Notes under the pieces: model-generated
Databases searched by the model: none
The model's input: the letters and a program-made list of their open reading frames with translations, nothing else
What the model was told of the DNA's origin: nothing
Position numbers and translations under genes: made by a program
NCBI RefSeq assembly: GCF_004134825.1
Contig: NZ_SDPN01000010.1
Span: 53,634-117,633 of the forward strand
DNA: 64,000 bases
DNA from: Agromyces albus
GTDB lineage: Bacteria > Actinomycetota > Actinomycetes > Actinomycetales > Microbacteriaceae
Direction: 5' to 3'
Shown: one piece after another, positions 1 to 7,832 of the stretch
Numbering within the stretch: the first letter of the stretch is position 1
How the letters are laid out: each line of letters begins with the position of its first letter

Positions 1-783
1 GTTGTGCAGGAGGTTGGTGGTCAGCTGCAGCAGGAGCGCGTGCGAGCCGATGGTGGGGGTGATGTCGCCGGAGGTCTCGATGGTGAGCCCGCGTTCTTCT
101 GCAAGGGGGAGGAGCGTCTCGGTGGCTTCTTCCGCGATGAGCGACAGGTCGAGGTGTTCTCGCGTGAAGGATCGCTGGTCGGTGCGGCTGAGCAGGAGCA
201 AGGCCTCGGTGAGTTCGATCGCCCGGGTGTTGACGGCGTGGAGGCGATCGACGAGCTCGCGGGCGTCGCCGTTCGGATCGCTGCGGGCGACGTCGAGCAG
301 CGTCTGCGTGATCGCCAGCGGGGTGCGCAGTTCGTGCGACGCGTTGGCTGCGAACCTCTGCTGTTCGGCGACGTGGGCTTCGAGCCGTGCGAGCATGGCG
401 TCGAACCGGTCGGCGAGTTCGCGGAACTCGTCGTTCCGGCCGTCCAGTTCGATCCGGTGCGAGAGCGATCCCTTCGCAGCGATGCGCGTGGCCTCCGTAA
501 TCCGGGCCAGAGGCGCGAGCATGCGGCCGGCGAGGATCCACCCTCCCAGCAGACTGAACCCGAGCAGGAAGACCATCGCCCAGGCCGCGGCCGGAATGAA
601 GGCGCGCTCGAGATCGCCGCGGTTGGGCATGCCGGGTCCGGGGGTCAGGATCGGGCCGTCTGGGACGTAACGCAGGAGGAACACCCACACGACCGCGAGC
701 AGCAGGGCACCCGCGATCATGAGGAACCCCGCATAGCTGAGGGTGAGCTTGAGGCGAACGCTCAACCCGGGCGCCCTAGCCAT
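1..783 (-). CDS. Sensor histidine kinase (partial, 3' end outside window)
   Basis: Membrane kinase partner of the adjacent response regulator. The reverse strand reads 261 codons without a stop to the window edge. Two membrane segments are visible (about residues 18-38 and 66-86), then a HAMP linker (87-139) and a DHp helix with the phospho-acceptor His150 in SHELRTPLA. The frame ends just after LLHN, the start of the ATPase N box, so most of the catalytic domain is missing only because the window ends. The ATG overlaps the stop of the regulator gene by 8 bp, which indicates translational coupling. The extracytoplasmic loop is only about 25 residues and Pro/Gly rich, so the signal is not predictable. 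Confidence 0.9.
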   Translation of the reverse strand, partial: MARAPGLSVRLKLTLSYAGFLMIAGALLLAVVWVFLLRYVPDGPILTPGPGMPNRGDLERAFIPAAAWAMVFLLGFSLLGGWILAGRMLAPLARITEATRIAAKGSLSHRIELDGRNDEFRELADRFDAMLARLEAHVAEQQRFAANASHELRTPLAITQTLLDVARSDPNGDARELVDRLHAVNTRAIELTEALLLLSRTDQRSFTREHLDLSLIAEEATETLLPLAEERGLTIETSGDITPTIGSHALLLQLTTNLLHN

Positions 784-1471
784 CGTCGCCTTCCCCTTGA
801 CCGGCGCCGGGCGCTGCCTCGATGCGGTAGCCGACGCCGGGCACCGTGGCGATGATCGAGGGTTCGCCGAGGCGTTTGCGCAGCGCCGAGACGGTGATGC
901 GCACGGCGTTGGTGAACGGGTCGGCGTTCTCGTCCCACGCTCGCTCCAGGAGCTCTTCGGCGCTGATGACCCCGCCTTCGGCGGCGACGAGCACCTCGAG
1001 CACGGCGAACTGCTTGCGGGTCAGCGCGATGTAGCGGCCGTCGCGGTAGACCTCACGGCGGAACGGATCCAGTCGCAGGCCGGCGATCTCTCGCACGGGC
1101 GGCCTGCTGTGCGCGCGCCTGCGGTCGAGTGCCCTGAGACGCAGCACGAGCTCTCGGAGTTCGAACGGCTTGGTGAGGTAGTCGTCGGCGCCGAGCTCGA
1201 AGCCGGAGGCCTTGTCGTCGATGCGGTCGGCCGCGGTGAGCATCAGGATCGGGATGCCGCTGCCGGAGGCGACGATGCTCTCGGCGATCTCGTCGCCGGA
1301 TGGACCCGGGATGTCGCGGTCGAGGACGGCGATGTCGTAAGCGTTGATGCTCAGCAGTTCCAGGGCGGTGTCGCCGTCACCGGCGATGTCGGCCGCGATC
1401 GCCTCCAGGCGCAACCCATCGCGGATGGCCTCCGCCATGTAGGGCTCATCCTCGACGACCAACACGCGCAT
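776..1471 (-). CDS. OmpR/PhoB-family response regulator
   Basis: DNA-binding partner of the overlapping histidine kinase. The 231-residue protein starts MRVLVVEDEP at 1471; an upstream in-frame extension runs into REP-like repeats and is unlikely. Receiver domain: acidic pair E7/D8, phospho-acceptor Asp51 in VLDRDIPG, and Lys101 in LTKPFEL. A winged-helix output domain follows from about residue 130. The VLDRDIPGPSGDE stretch is typical of the actinobacterial TcrA-like subgroup. It is the first gene of the pair, with the kinase following after an 8-bp overlap. The target genes cannot be told from the sequence. Confidence 0.93.
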   Translation of the reverse strand: MRVLVVEDEPYMAEAIRDGLRLEAIAADIAGDGDTALELLSINAYDIAVLDRDIPGPSGDEIAESIVASGSGIPILMLTAADRIDDKASGFELGADDYLTKPFELRELVLRLRALDRRRAHSRPPVREIAGLRLDPFRREVYRDGRYIALTRKQFAVLEVLVAAEGGVISAEELLERAWDENADPFTNAVRITVSALRKRLGEPSIIATVPGVGYRIEAAPGAGQGEGDDG

Positions 1472-1504
1472 ACTCGCAATGCTAGGAGCCGGTGCATATC
1501 GCCG

Positions 1505-1620
1505 GCGTATCGAAAGACCGATGGTTGAGTAGCCCGCGAAGCAGGCGTATCGAAACCACTGGGCTGCTCGGGGGGTGGTTTCGATACGCGTCGCGCTTCG
1601 CGCGGCGCTACTCAACCACC
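1505..1620. repeat. Pair of inverted REP-like intergenic elements
   Basis: Two copies of one element lie head to head: 1522-1558 begins TGGTTGAGTAG and ends CGTATCGAAACCA, and 1574-1620 is the same in reverse complement (GGTGGTTTCGATACGCG...CTACTCAACCACC). A fragment of a third copy (GCGTATCGAAA) is at about 1507. Each unit is itself partly palindromic, and the pair can form a large cruciform or RNA hairpin between the response regulator start and the 3' end of the next gene. A related copy occurs at 32830-32870 inside a coding region. This looks like a dispersed actinobacterial REP/MITE-like family (inference). Confidence 0.8.
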
Positions 1621-1624
1621 GGGG

Positions 1625-2335
1625 TCACCAGGCGGAGGGCGGGGCCTGGATGATCGGCACGGGCGACGTGGTCCAGTTCGCGCCGTTGCCGTAGTGGCTC
1701 GACGCCCACGGTGACGCCCAGATCGCCTGAGCCACCGCCGCGGCCGACGTGCCATCCTCGAGCGCAGCGACGATCGCGGTGTAGAACGAGCGCTTCAGCA
1801 GGTTGTCGGCCGCGTAGAACGCCGCGGTGTCGAGGCTGTCGTAGCTGCCGAGTCCGCTGCCGCCGCCCGAGCCGTGGCCGTTGTTCAGCGGGTTGTTGCG
1901 GTTCCACCAGTTGTCGGGACCGTTCTCCTCGCGCATCCACTGCAGGATCACGGTGACGTTCTGCTCGGTCACCGGCCAGTCGCCGTAGATGAGCACGAGC
2001 TTCGCCCAGTCCTCGTTGGTGCCGCTCGCGATGAGCGTCTCGGGGCCGGTCGCCGCCGTGTACGACTCGTGCGAGACCGGCGGCGCCGTGACATCCGGAG
2101 CGACGGTCACCGTCTGTGCCGTGCCCACCGATGCGCCCGCCTCGGCGACCGACATGTCGACGCCGGCGGGCGTGACCGGCGCGAGCGCGAGCGTGGCGAC
2201 GATCGCGAACACGGCGATGGCAGCGCTCGGGGCGGCGAACCGGCGCTTCGATCTGCGGGCATGAGCGCCGCGCGCTGCGGCCGAGTTCCTGGCCGCGCGC
2301 GATTCCGCTGGTTGCCGTTCATTTGCGCCCCGCAT
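1625..2335 (-). CDS. Secreted or anchored protein of unknown function
   Basis: Not recognised with confidence. The 236-residue reading starts MRGANERQ at 2335. An upstream start at 2428 would overlap the promoter of the divergent methyltransferase gene. A basic, Ala/Arg-rich N-terminus leads to one hydrophobic segment (roughly residues 36-55), so the protein is exported or anchored. The mature part holds a Trp/Asn-rich core (EENGPDNWWNRNNPLN), then a Gly/Ser stretch and an Ala-rich helical end. The NNPLN pattern with a preceding acidic pair recalls lysozyme-like or phage-lysin-like cell-wall enzymes, but I cannot assign catalytic residues. Confidence 0.7.
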   Translation of the reverse strand: MRGANERQPAESRAARNSAAARGAHARRSKRRFAAPSAAIAVFAIVATLALAPVTPAGVDMSVAEAGASVGTAQTVTVAPDVTAPPVSHESYTAATGPETLIASGTNEDWAKLVLIYGDWPVTEQNVTVILQWMREENGPDNWWNRNNPLNNGHGSGGGSGLGSYDSLDTAAFYAADNLLKRSFYTAIVAALEDGTSAAAVAQAIWASPWASSHYGNGANWTTSPVPIIQAPPSAW

Positions 2336-2426
2336 GCGGACCCGAGGGTAGCAAACGTGCCCGAGAACCGCACCCAGTCGCCCGAACAGCTCGGCGCCCC
2401 GGCGCCGCCGCCCGTACCCTTGGGGC

Positions 2427-3566
2427 ATGGCCTTCGACTTCGGCGCCCTGCGGCGTCACCCCGACGTCGAGGGTCACGGACTCGAGGCGTCGGATGCTGC
2501 AGACCGCCTCATCCTCGATGAAGCCGCCGCCCGCATTGCCGCAACCGACCCGGGCGAACTCGTGGTCGTCGACGACGCGTTCGGCGCCCTCGCGCTCGCC
2601 GCCGCAGGGGCCGGCGCCCGCGGCATCCGCTCGCATCAAGACGCGATCACGGGCGAACGCGCGCTCGCCGAGAACGCCGAACGCGCCGGCCTCGCGGATG
2701 CCGTGCAATCGATGCCGCTCGACCCCGAGCTCGTCGCGGGCGCACGACTCGTGCTCCTGCGCCTGCCGCGCTCGCTCGACCGGCTCGACGAGGTGGCGGG
2801 CCTCATCGCTATGCATGCGGCTCCCGGCGTCGCCGTGGTCGCCGGCGGGCGGATCAAGCACATGTCGCTCGCGATGAACGACGTGCTCGGCGCGTGGCTC
2901 GAACGGGTCGACGTGAGCCACGCCCGGCAGAAGTCGCGCGTGCTCACCTCGACGGGGCCGCGCGCGTCCCGGCATCCGGCGGCCGAGCCATGGCCGCGCA
3001 GCGAGCGGCACGACGACCTCGACATGACGGTCGTCGCGCACGGCGGGGTGTTCGCGGGCACGGGCGTCGACATCGGCACGCGCTTCCTGCTCGAGCAGCT
3101 CGGCGACGCGGTTCCGGATGCCGCGAGCGCCGTCGATCTCGCCTGTGGAACCGGGATCGTGGCCGCGTGGCTCGCGCGCGCCAGGCCCGCGCTGACGGTG
3201 ACGGCGAGCGATCGCTCGGCGGCGGCCGCGGCATCCGCTCTCCAGACGGCCGAGGCCAACGGCGTCGCCGACCGCGTGCTCGTGCACCGGGCTGATGCGC
3301 TCGAGTCGCTCGCCGATGCGAGTGAGCCGTTCGTCGTGCTGAACCCGCCGTTCCACAGCGATGCCGCCGTGCACGCGGGCATCGCGGCCCATCTCTTCAC
3401 GGATGCCGCGCGCGTGCTCGCCCCGGGCGGCGAACTGTGGTGCGTGTGGAACTCGCACCTGCGGTACCGGCCGTTGCTCGAGCGGCTCGTCGGCCCCACG
3501 CGCCAGATCGCACGCAACGCGAAGTTCACCGTGACGGCGTCGACGGTGACAGACGACGCACGCTGA
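2427..3566 (+). CDS. RsmC/RlmG-like rRNA (guanine-N2) methyltransferase
   Basis: Predicted SAM-dependent methyltransferase of 379 residues with the two-domain build of RsmC/RlmG: a degenerate N-terminal methyltransferase-like half, then a catalytic C-terminal half. The SAM loop VDLACGTGIV lies near residue 237, and the N6/N2-type motif NPPF is at 306-309 inside LNPPFHSD, which is diagnostic of guanine-N2 methyltransferases acting on 16S G1207 or 23S G1835. Which rRNA is modified cannot be decided here. No Shine-Dalgarno sequence is seen; a TACCCT box at 2415-2420 ends 6 nt before the ATG, so a leaderless mRNA is likely. Confidence 0.85.
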   Translation: MAFDFGALRRHPDVEGHGLEASDAADRLILDEAAARIAATDPGELVVVDDAFGALALAAAGAGARGIRSHQDAITGERALAENAERAGLADAVQSMPLDPELVAGARLVLLRLPRSLDRLDEVAGLIAMHAAPGVAVVAGGRIKHMSLAMNDVLGAWLERVDVSHARQKSRVLTSTGPRASRHPAAEPWPRSERHDDLDMTVVAHGGVFAGTGVDIGTRFLLEQLGDAVPDAASAVDLACGTGIVAAWLARARPALTVTASDRSAAAAASALQTAEANGVADRVLVHRADALESLADASEPFVVLNPPFHSDAAVHAGIAAHLFTDAARVLAPGGELWCVWNSHLRYRPLLERLVGPTRQIARNAKFTVTASTVTDDAR

Positions 3567-3667
3567 CGCACGCCTGACGGGAGGGGTGCCACACGACGAC
3601 ACGCGCGTTTGCATGATCGCAATGCAACCGGGTTCCCTCGCGGGAAAGGTCGTGTCAGGCTTGTGGG
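3567..3667 (+). promoter_or_regulatory. clpS promoter region with inverted repeats
   Basis: The gap before clpS holds two inverted repeats: TTGCAT/ATGCAA around 3609-3627, and TTCCC/GGGAA around 3633-3646. A CAGGCT -10-like box at 3656-3661 is followed by a 6-nt spacer and the ATG. No Shine-Dalgarno sequence is visible, so clpS is probably leaderless. The palindromes could be an operator or a weak terminator of the upstream gene; the sequence does not decide. Confidence 0.45.
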
Positions 3668-3958
3668 ATGACCGACACACTCGAGCACCTCGACACGGAA
3701 AGCGTCGTGAACACCGCGATCGACATGCCGTGGAGCACGATCGTGTGGGACGACCCGGTCAACCTCATGACCTACGTGAGCTACGTGTTCCGCAGCTACT
3801 TCGGCTACCCGCGCGAGGAGGCCGAGCGGCTCATGCTGCGGGTGCACCAGGAGGGCCGCGCCATCGTGGCCACGGGCAACCGCGAGGCGATGGAACGGCA
3901 CGCCGAGGCGATGCACGGCTACGGCCTGCAGGCGACGGTGTCGAAGGCCGCGCCATGA
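3668..3958 (+). CDS. clpS: ATP-dependent Clp protease adaptor ClpS
   Basis: Adaptor that delivers N-degron substrates to the ClpAP/ClpCP protease in the cytoplasm. At 96 residues it has the family length. The core WSTIVWDDPVNLMTYVSYVF is the conserved ClpS strand-helix with the DxPxN substrate-pocket motif, followed by the AxxLMLxVHxEGRAIV-type region and the C-terminal E...HGYGLQATV strand. The stop overlaps the start of the DUF2017 gene (ATGA at 3955-3958), a pairing known from many actinobacteria. Start choice: ATG preceded by a CAGGCT box and no ribosome binding site. Confidence 0.97.
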   Translation: MTDTLEHLDTESVVNTAIDMPWSTIVWDDPVNLMTYVSYVFRSYFGYPREEAERLMLRVHQEGRAIVATGNREAMERHAEAMHGYGLQATVSKAAP

Positions 3959-4446
3959 TCGTCGCGGGCCGCGACGGCGGCGAGGGAGTGCGGCTCGTGC
4001 TCGAGACCGAAGAGGCGATGCTGCTCTCCGAGCTCGCCGACCAGGTCGACTCGGTGCTCCTGCTCGGCGAGGTCGACGACCCGGCGCTCGGCCGGCTGCT
4101 CCCGAACGCGTATCCCGACGACGTCACGGCGGCCCAAGACTTCACCCGCTACACGCGCGACAGCCTCGTCGACGGCAAGCGGCAGGCCGCCCAGCAGGTG
4201 CGCGACGCCACCGCCGTCGACGACGACACCGGCCTCGTGCAGATCGAGCTCGACCAGGCCGAGGCATGGAGCTGGCTCACCTTCCTCACCGACTTGCGGC
4301 TGATCCTCGCCGAGCGGGTCGGCATCGTCGAGGAGGGCAGCGACGAATCCGACGAGACCCGCGACGACTACCTCCGGGCCGCCTACGAGTGGGCGGGATT
4401 CGTGCAGGGCTCGATGCTCGAGGTGCTCGACCCCATCAAGGGCTGA
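3955..4446 (+). CDS. DUF2017 family protein
   Basis: Cytoplasmic protein of 163 residues, acidic and helical, with no signal peptide or membrane segment. It matches the DUF2017 pattern: an N-terminal LVLETEEAMLLSELADQV helix, a central FTRYTRDSLVDGKRQAAQQV helix, and a C-terminal WLTFLTDLRLILAERVGI region. It is translationally coupled to clpS by an ATGA overlap, which in actinobacteria is a conserved arrangement and suggests a role linked to Clp proteolysis (inference). The biochemical function of the family is unknown. Confidence 0.88.
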   Translation: MIVAGRDGGEGVRLVLETEEAMLLSELADQVDSVLLLGEVDDPALGRLLPNAYPDDVTAAQDFTRYTRDSLVDGKRQAAQQVRDATAVDDDTGLVQIELDQAEAWSWLTFLTDLRLILAERVGIVEEGSDESDETRDDYLRAAYEWAGFVQGSMLEVLDPIKG

Positions 4447-4546
4447 CGCGCCGCGGGCAGCTGCGGCCGCACTCTGCGCGCCGCACCGGACGCGCCGAAC
4501 CCTCGTGCCGCTGCCGCCGAGCGCGAACGTCTGCCTAGACTGAATC

Positions 4547-5689
4547 ATGGCCGTCACGCTCAGAGCTGTTTCGACCGCGATCCCGCCGACCACCCTGGTG
4601 CAGAGCGAGGTGCGAGACGTCTTCGCGGCGCAGCCGGGCCTCAACCGCCTGGCGCAGCGCATCGTCGCCACGTCGTTCAACGTGTCGGGCATCGAGACCC
4701 GGTACACCGTGCTCGACGAGCTGAGCTGGGACGCGCATCCCGAGGAGCCCGTGTTCTTCGACATCGCGAGCGGCGAGCTCCTGCTGCCGGGCACGAAGGC
4801 GCGGAACGAGGTCTACGCAGCCGAGGCCACCAAGCTCTACGTCGAGGCCGGCCGCGCTGCACTCGCTGCGGCCCCGGGCATCGAGGCATCCGATGTCACG
4901 CACGTCATCACCGTGTCGTGCACGGGCTTCTACGCGCCGGGCCCCGACTTCATGCTCGTTCGCGATCTCGGGCTCGGCCCGGCCGTGCAGCGCTACCACC
5001 TCGGTTTCATGGGCTGCTACGCGGCGATGCCGGCGCTGCGCACCGCGAAGCAGTTCTGCGAGGCCGACCCGAACGCCGTGGTGCTCGTGGTGAGCGTCGA
5101 GCTCTGCACGCTGCACCTGCGCTCGTCGAACGACCCCGACACGATCGTCGCCTCGTCGCTCTTCGCCGACGGCGCCGCGGCCGGCATCGTCTCGTCGCGA
5201 CCACTCGCCGCCGATGAGCGCGCACTCGACCTCGATCGGTTCGAGACGCGCATCACGCCCGTCGGCGAGGGCGACATGGCCTGGAAGATCGGCGACCACG
5301 GGTTCGAGATGGTGCTCTCGAACGCGGTGCCCGCGATCATCGACGACCACATCACGGGCGCCCTCGAGCCGCTCCTGGCGCACGAGCCGGCGCTCGGCGA
5401 GGCGCTCGCGACGGATGCCTCGAGCGACGCGATCGAGCACTGGGCGATCCACCCCGGAGGTCGCAGCATCCTCGACAAGGTCGAGTCGCGCCTGGGACTC
5501 AGCGAGGCGCAGCTCGTGCCGGCCCGCGAGACGCTTCGCGACTTCGGCAACATGTCGAGTGCGACGGTGCTCTTCGTGCTGAAGAACATCCTCGAGTCGG
5601 ATGCCGCGGGCGACGGCGATCGCGTCGTGGCCATGGCGTTCGGCCCGGGCCTCACGGTCGAGTCGGCGCTCATGACGGTGCGCACGTGA
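4547..5689 (+). CDS. Type III polyketide synthase (alkylresorcinol-type)
   Basis: Chalcone/stilbene-synthase-fold enzyme of 380 residues that condenses malonyl-CoA onto a starter acyl-CoA. The catalytic triad is visible: Cys157 in HLGFMGCYAAMPA, His302 in WAIHPGGRS and Asn335 in FGNMSSATV. It is followed 4 bp later by a methyltransferase gene, which overlaps an FAD monooxygenase gene. This order matches srsA-srsB-srsC of Streptomyces griseus, which make methylated alkylresorcinols and quinones. A TAGACT box at 4536-4541 lies 5 nt before the ATG, so the operon is probably leaderless. The substrate chain length cannot be read from the sequence. Confidence 0.93.
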   Translation: MAVTLRAVSTAIPPTTLVQSEVRDVFAAQPGLNRLAQRIVATSFNVSGIETRYTVLDELSWDAHPEEPVFFDIASGELLLPGTKARNEVYAAEATKLYVEAGRAALAAAPGIEASDVTHVITVSCTGFYAPGPDFMLVRDLGLGPAVQRYHLGFMGCYAAMPALRTAKQFCEADPNAVVLVVSVELCTLHLRSSNDPDTIVASSLFADGAAAGIVSSRPLAADERALDLDRFETRITPVGEGDMAWKIGDHGFEMVLSNAVPAIIDDHITGALEPLLAHEPALGEALATDASSDAIEHWAIHPGGRSILDKVESRLGLSEAQLVPARETLRDFGNMSSATVLFVLKNILESDAAGDGDRVVAMAFGPGLTVESALMTVRT

Positions 5690-5693
5690 CGTC

Positions 5694-6479
5694 GTGACCG
5701 GTGGGCTCAGGGGCATCCGCTCGGTCGATGCGCTCAGAGCGCTCGGAGTGCTCGATGCGCTCGGGTCGCTCGGTTCGCGTGACGAATCGGCGACCGAGCT
5801 CATGGACGACCCCGCCGCCGACCTCGCGATGCTCGAGCGCACCTACGACCGGTTCCGCCTCGTGAACGTCGTCGTCTCGAACATGCGCGCCGTGTACCGA
5901 CGGTGGATCCGGCCGCGGTTGTCGCCGGCGGCCACCTGCCGGGTGCTCGACATCGGAACCGGCGCCGCCGACGTGCCGCGCGCGCTGCTCGAGTGGGCTC
6001 GGGCCGACGGCGTGCGGCTCGAGGTCGTCGCGATCGATCCCGATCCGCGCGCCCTCGATTGGGCGCTCCGCCAGCCTGCAGAGCCCGGCCTGTCGCTGCG
6101 CCGCATCTCGAGCCGCGAGCTCGCCGTCGTAGGCGAGCGATTCGATGTGGTGATGTCGAACCACGTGCTGCACCACCTCGACGGTCGCGAGTTCGGCGAA
6201 CTGCTCGCCGACTCCGAGCGCCTCACGGCGGAGGGTGGCGTGGCGGTGCACTGCGATATCGAGCGCTCCCGGCTCGGGTACGCCGGCTTCGCCCTCGGCA
6301 CCTGGCCGTTCGCCCGCAACCTGCTCGCGGGTTCGTACATCCGCGCCGACGGGCTCACCTCGATCCGCCGCAGCCACACCGCGGCCGAGCTCGCGGCGTC
6401 GCTGCCGCCCGGATGGCGAGTGCGTCGCGGCTTCCCCTCACGGCTCGAAGTGATCTGGAGCGCGGATGCCGCGAGCTGA
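5694..6479 (+). CDS. Class I SAM-dependent methyltransferase (SrsB-like)
   Basis: Likely O- or C-methyltransferase acting on the polyketide product of the preceding gene. It has 261 residues from a GTG at 5694; an alternative ATG lies at 5802 (MDDPAADLAM). The SAM-binding loop is VLDIGTGAADVP, the acidic strand end VVAIDPD, and the post-I region DVVMSNHVLHHLDG. The start lies 4 bp after the polyketide synthase stop, and the 3' end overlaps the monooxygenase start by 14 bp, so the three genes form a tight operon. The role follows from context with the srs phenolic-lipid pathway. Confidence 0.88.
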   Translation: MTGGLRGIRSVDALRALGVLDALGSLGSRDESATELMDDPAADLAMLERTYDRFRLVNVVVSNMRAVYRRWIRPRLSPAATCRVLDIGTGAADVPRALLEWARADGVRLEVVAIDPDPRALDWALRQPAEPGLSLRRISSRELAVVGERFDVVMSNHVLHHLDGREFGELLADSERLTAEGGVAVHCDIERSRLGYAGFALGTWPFARNLLAGSYIRADGLTSIRRSHTAAELAASLPPGWRVRRGFPSRLEVIWSADAAS

Positions 6480-7662
6480 CGCACACCGCGAGGCCCAACC
6501 CCGACGCGAGGCGTCGGGGCCCTCGGCCGCGCAGCCGCACCACGACGTCGTGATCGTCGGCGCCGGCGCCGTCGGACTCCTGCTCGGATGCCTGCTCGCG
6601 CGCCGCGGCCTCGACGTCGTCGTGCTCGAGCGCCGCACCGAGCGCGGCGGGCGGTCGCGCGCGATCGGCATCCACCCGCCGGGGCTGCGCGCGCTCGGGC
6701 TCGTGGGACTCGAGCCCGAGGTGCGATCTCACGCGGTGGAGATCCGCTCCGGCCGGGTCATCTGCCGCGGGCGCGTGCTCGGCGCCCTGTCGTTCGCGCG
6801 CGCGGGAACGGTGCTGTCGCTGCCGCAACTCCAGACGGAGGACGTGCTCGAGCGCCGCCTCGAAGAGCTGCAGCCCGGGAGCCTGCGCCGCGGCGTCGAG
6901 GTGGTCGGGCTCCGCGACCGCGGCACGCACGTCGAGGTGGCGGGCACGGCCGGCGGCGAGCCGGTGCACGTGAGTGCGCGATACGCCGTCGGCGCCGACG
7001 GGGTGCGCAGCGGCATCCGTCACCTGCTCGGACTCGGCTGGGAGCAGCGGCGCGGACGTGCGCACTACGTGATGTGCGACACGCGCGATGACACGGGCGA
7101 GCCGTCGACGGCGTTGCTGCACTTCGAGCCCGCCGGCGTGGTCGAGTCGTTCCCGCTGCCGGGGGGTGGGCGTCGATGGGTCGCGTGGGTGCACCGGCCG
7201 CCGGCCGAGCCGTCGGCGCAGCAGCTCGAGACGATCGTGCGATCGCGCACGGGCGCCGCCTTCGACGTCGACGACGCGGGCGTGCCGAGTGCGTTCGAGG
7301 TCCGCCAGCACCTCGCCGAGCGGATGTCGCGCGGCCGGGTCGCGCTCGCCGGCGACGCCGCGCACGAGATCAGCCCCATCGGCGGCCAGGGCATGAACCT
7401 CGGCTGGCTCGACGCCGTGCGCCTCGACCACGAGCTCGCCGCGGCGCTCTCGGCGGGCGCACCGTTCGAGGCGTTCGAAGCCTACGACCTGGTGCGTCGG
7501 CGGGCCGCCGCGCGCGCCATCCGGCAGGCCGCGTTCAACATGGCGATGGGGGCGCCGGCGCACGGCCTGCGTCTCGCCGCGCGCAACGCCGCGGTGCGCG
7601 TGCTCGCCATTCCGCCGTTGCGTGCGCTGCTCGCCAACGCGTTCACGATGCGCTGGCTCTGA
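6466..7662 (+). CDS. FAD-dependent monooxygenase (SrsC-like hydroxylase)
   Basis: Aromatic hydroxylase of the PHBH fold, 398 residues. The Rossmann motif VIVGAGAVGLLLGCLLARRG binds FAD near residue 30, then comes an LERR ribose-binding acidic end. The second FAD motif GDAAHEISPIGGQGMNLGWLD follows at around 300. The ATG lies inside the end of the methyltransferase gene (14-bp overlap), and a Shine-Dalgarno-like GGAG is close upstream. In the srs pathway the equivalent enzyme hydroxylates the alkylresorcinol ring to give a quinone, and I infer the same role here. Confidence 0.9.
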   Translation: MPRADAHREAQPRREASGPSAAQPHHDVVIVGAGAVGLLLGCLLARRGLDVVVLERRTERGGRSRAIGIHPPGLRALGLVGLEPEVRSHAVEIRSGRVICRGRVLGALSFARAGTVLSLPQLQTEDVLERRLEELQPGSLRRGVEVVGLRDRGTHVEVAGTAGGEPVHVSARYAVGADGVRSGIRHLLGLGWEQRRGRAHYVMCDTRDDTGEPSTALLHFEPAGVVESFPLPGGGRRWVAWVHRPPAEPSAQQLETIVRSRTGAAFDVDDAGVPSAFEVRQHLAERMSRGRVALAGDAAHEISPIGGQGMNLGWLDAVRLDHELAAALSAGAPFEAFEAYDLVRRRAAARAIRQAAFNMAMGAPAHGLRLAARNAAVRVLAIPPLRALLANAFTMRWL

Positions 7663-7748
7663 GCGGTTGCGGCTCCGCGCCCCGTCGGCTTCCGCGGCGG
7701 CCGCCGTTCCTGTGGCGGGCTGCGAAACGAAAGAATTCCGATCGGCTC

Positions 7749-7778
7749 TTGACAACGATGTCAGCACGTGGTCAGAAT
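7749..7778 (+). promoter_or_regulatory. lacI-family gene promoter with overlapping operator
   Basis: A -35 box TTGACA (7749-7754) and -10 box CAGAAT (7773-7778) are separated by 18 bp. The palindrome-like TGACAACGATGTCA (7750-7763, 12 of 14 positions symmetric, central CG) overlaps the -35 box. That form is typical of operators of LacI-family regulators, so the adjacent regulator probably represses itself and perhaps the downstream transporter. A clear ribosome binding site (GGAGGAGG) precedes the start at 7833. Confidence 0.7.
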
Positions 7779-7832
7779 GAATCCGCTCAATCGTTTTAGC
7801 AACCACGACGAAGTGGAGGAGGTGCCGTCACA

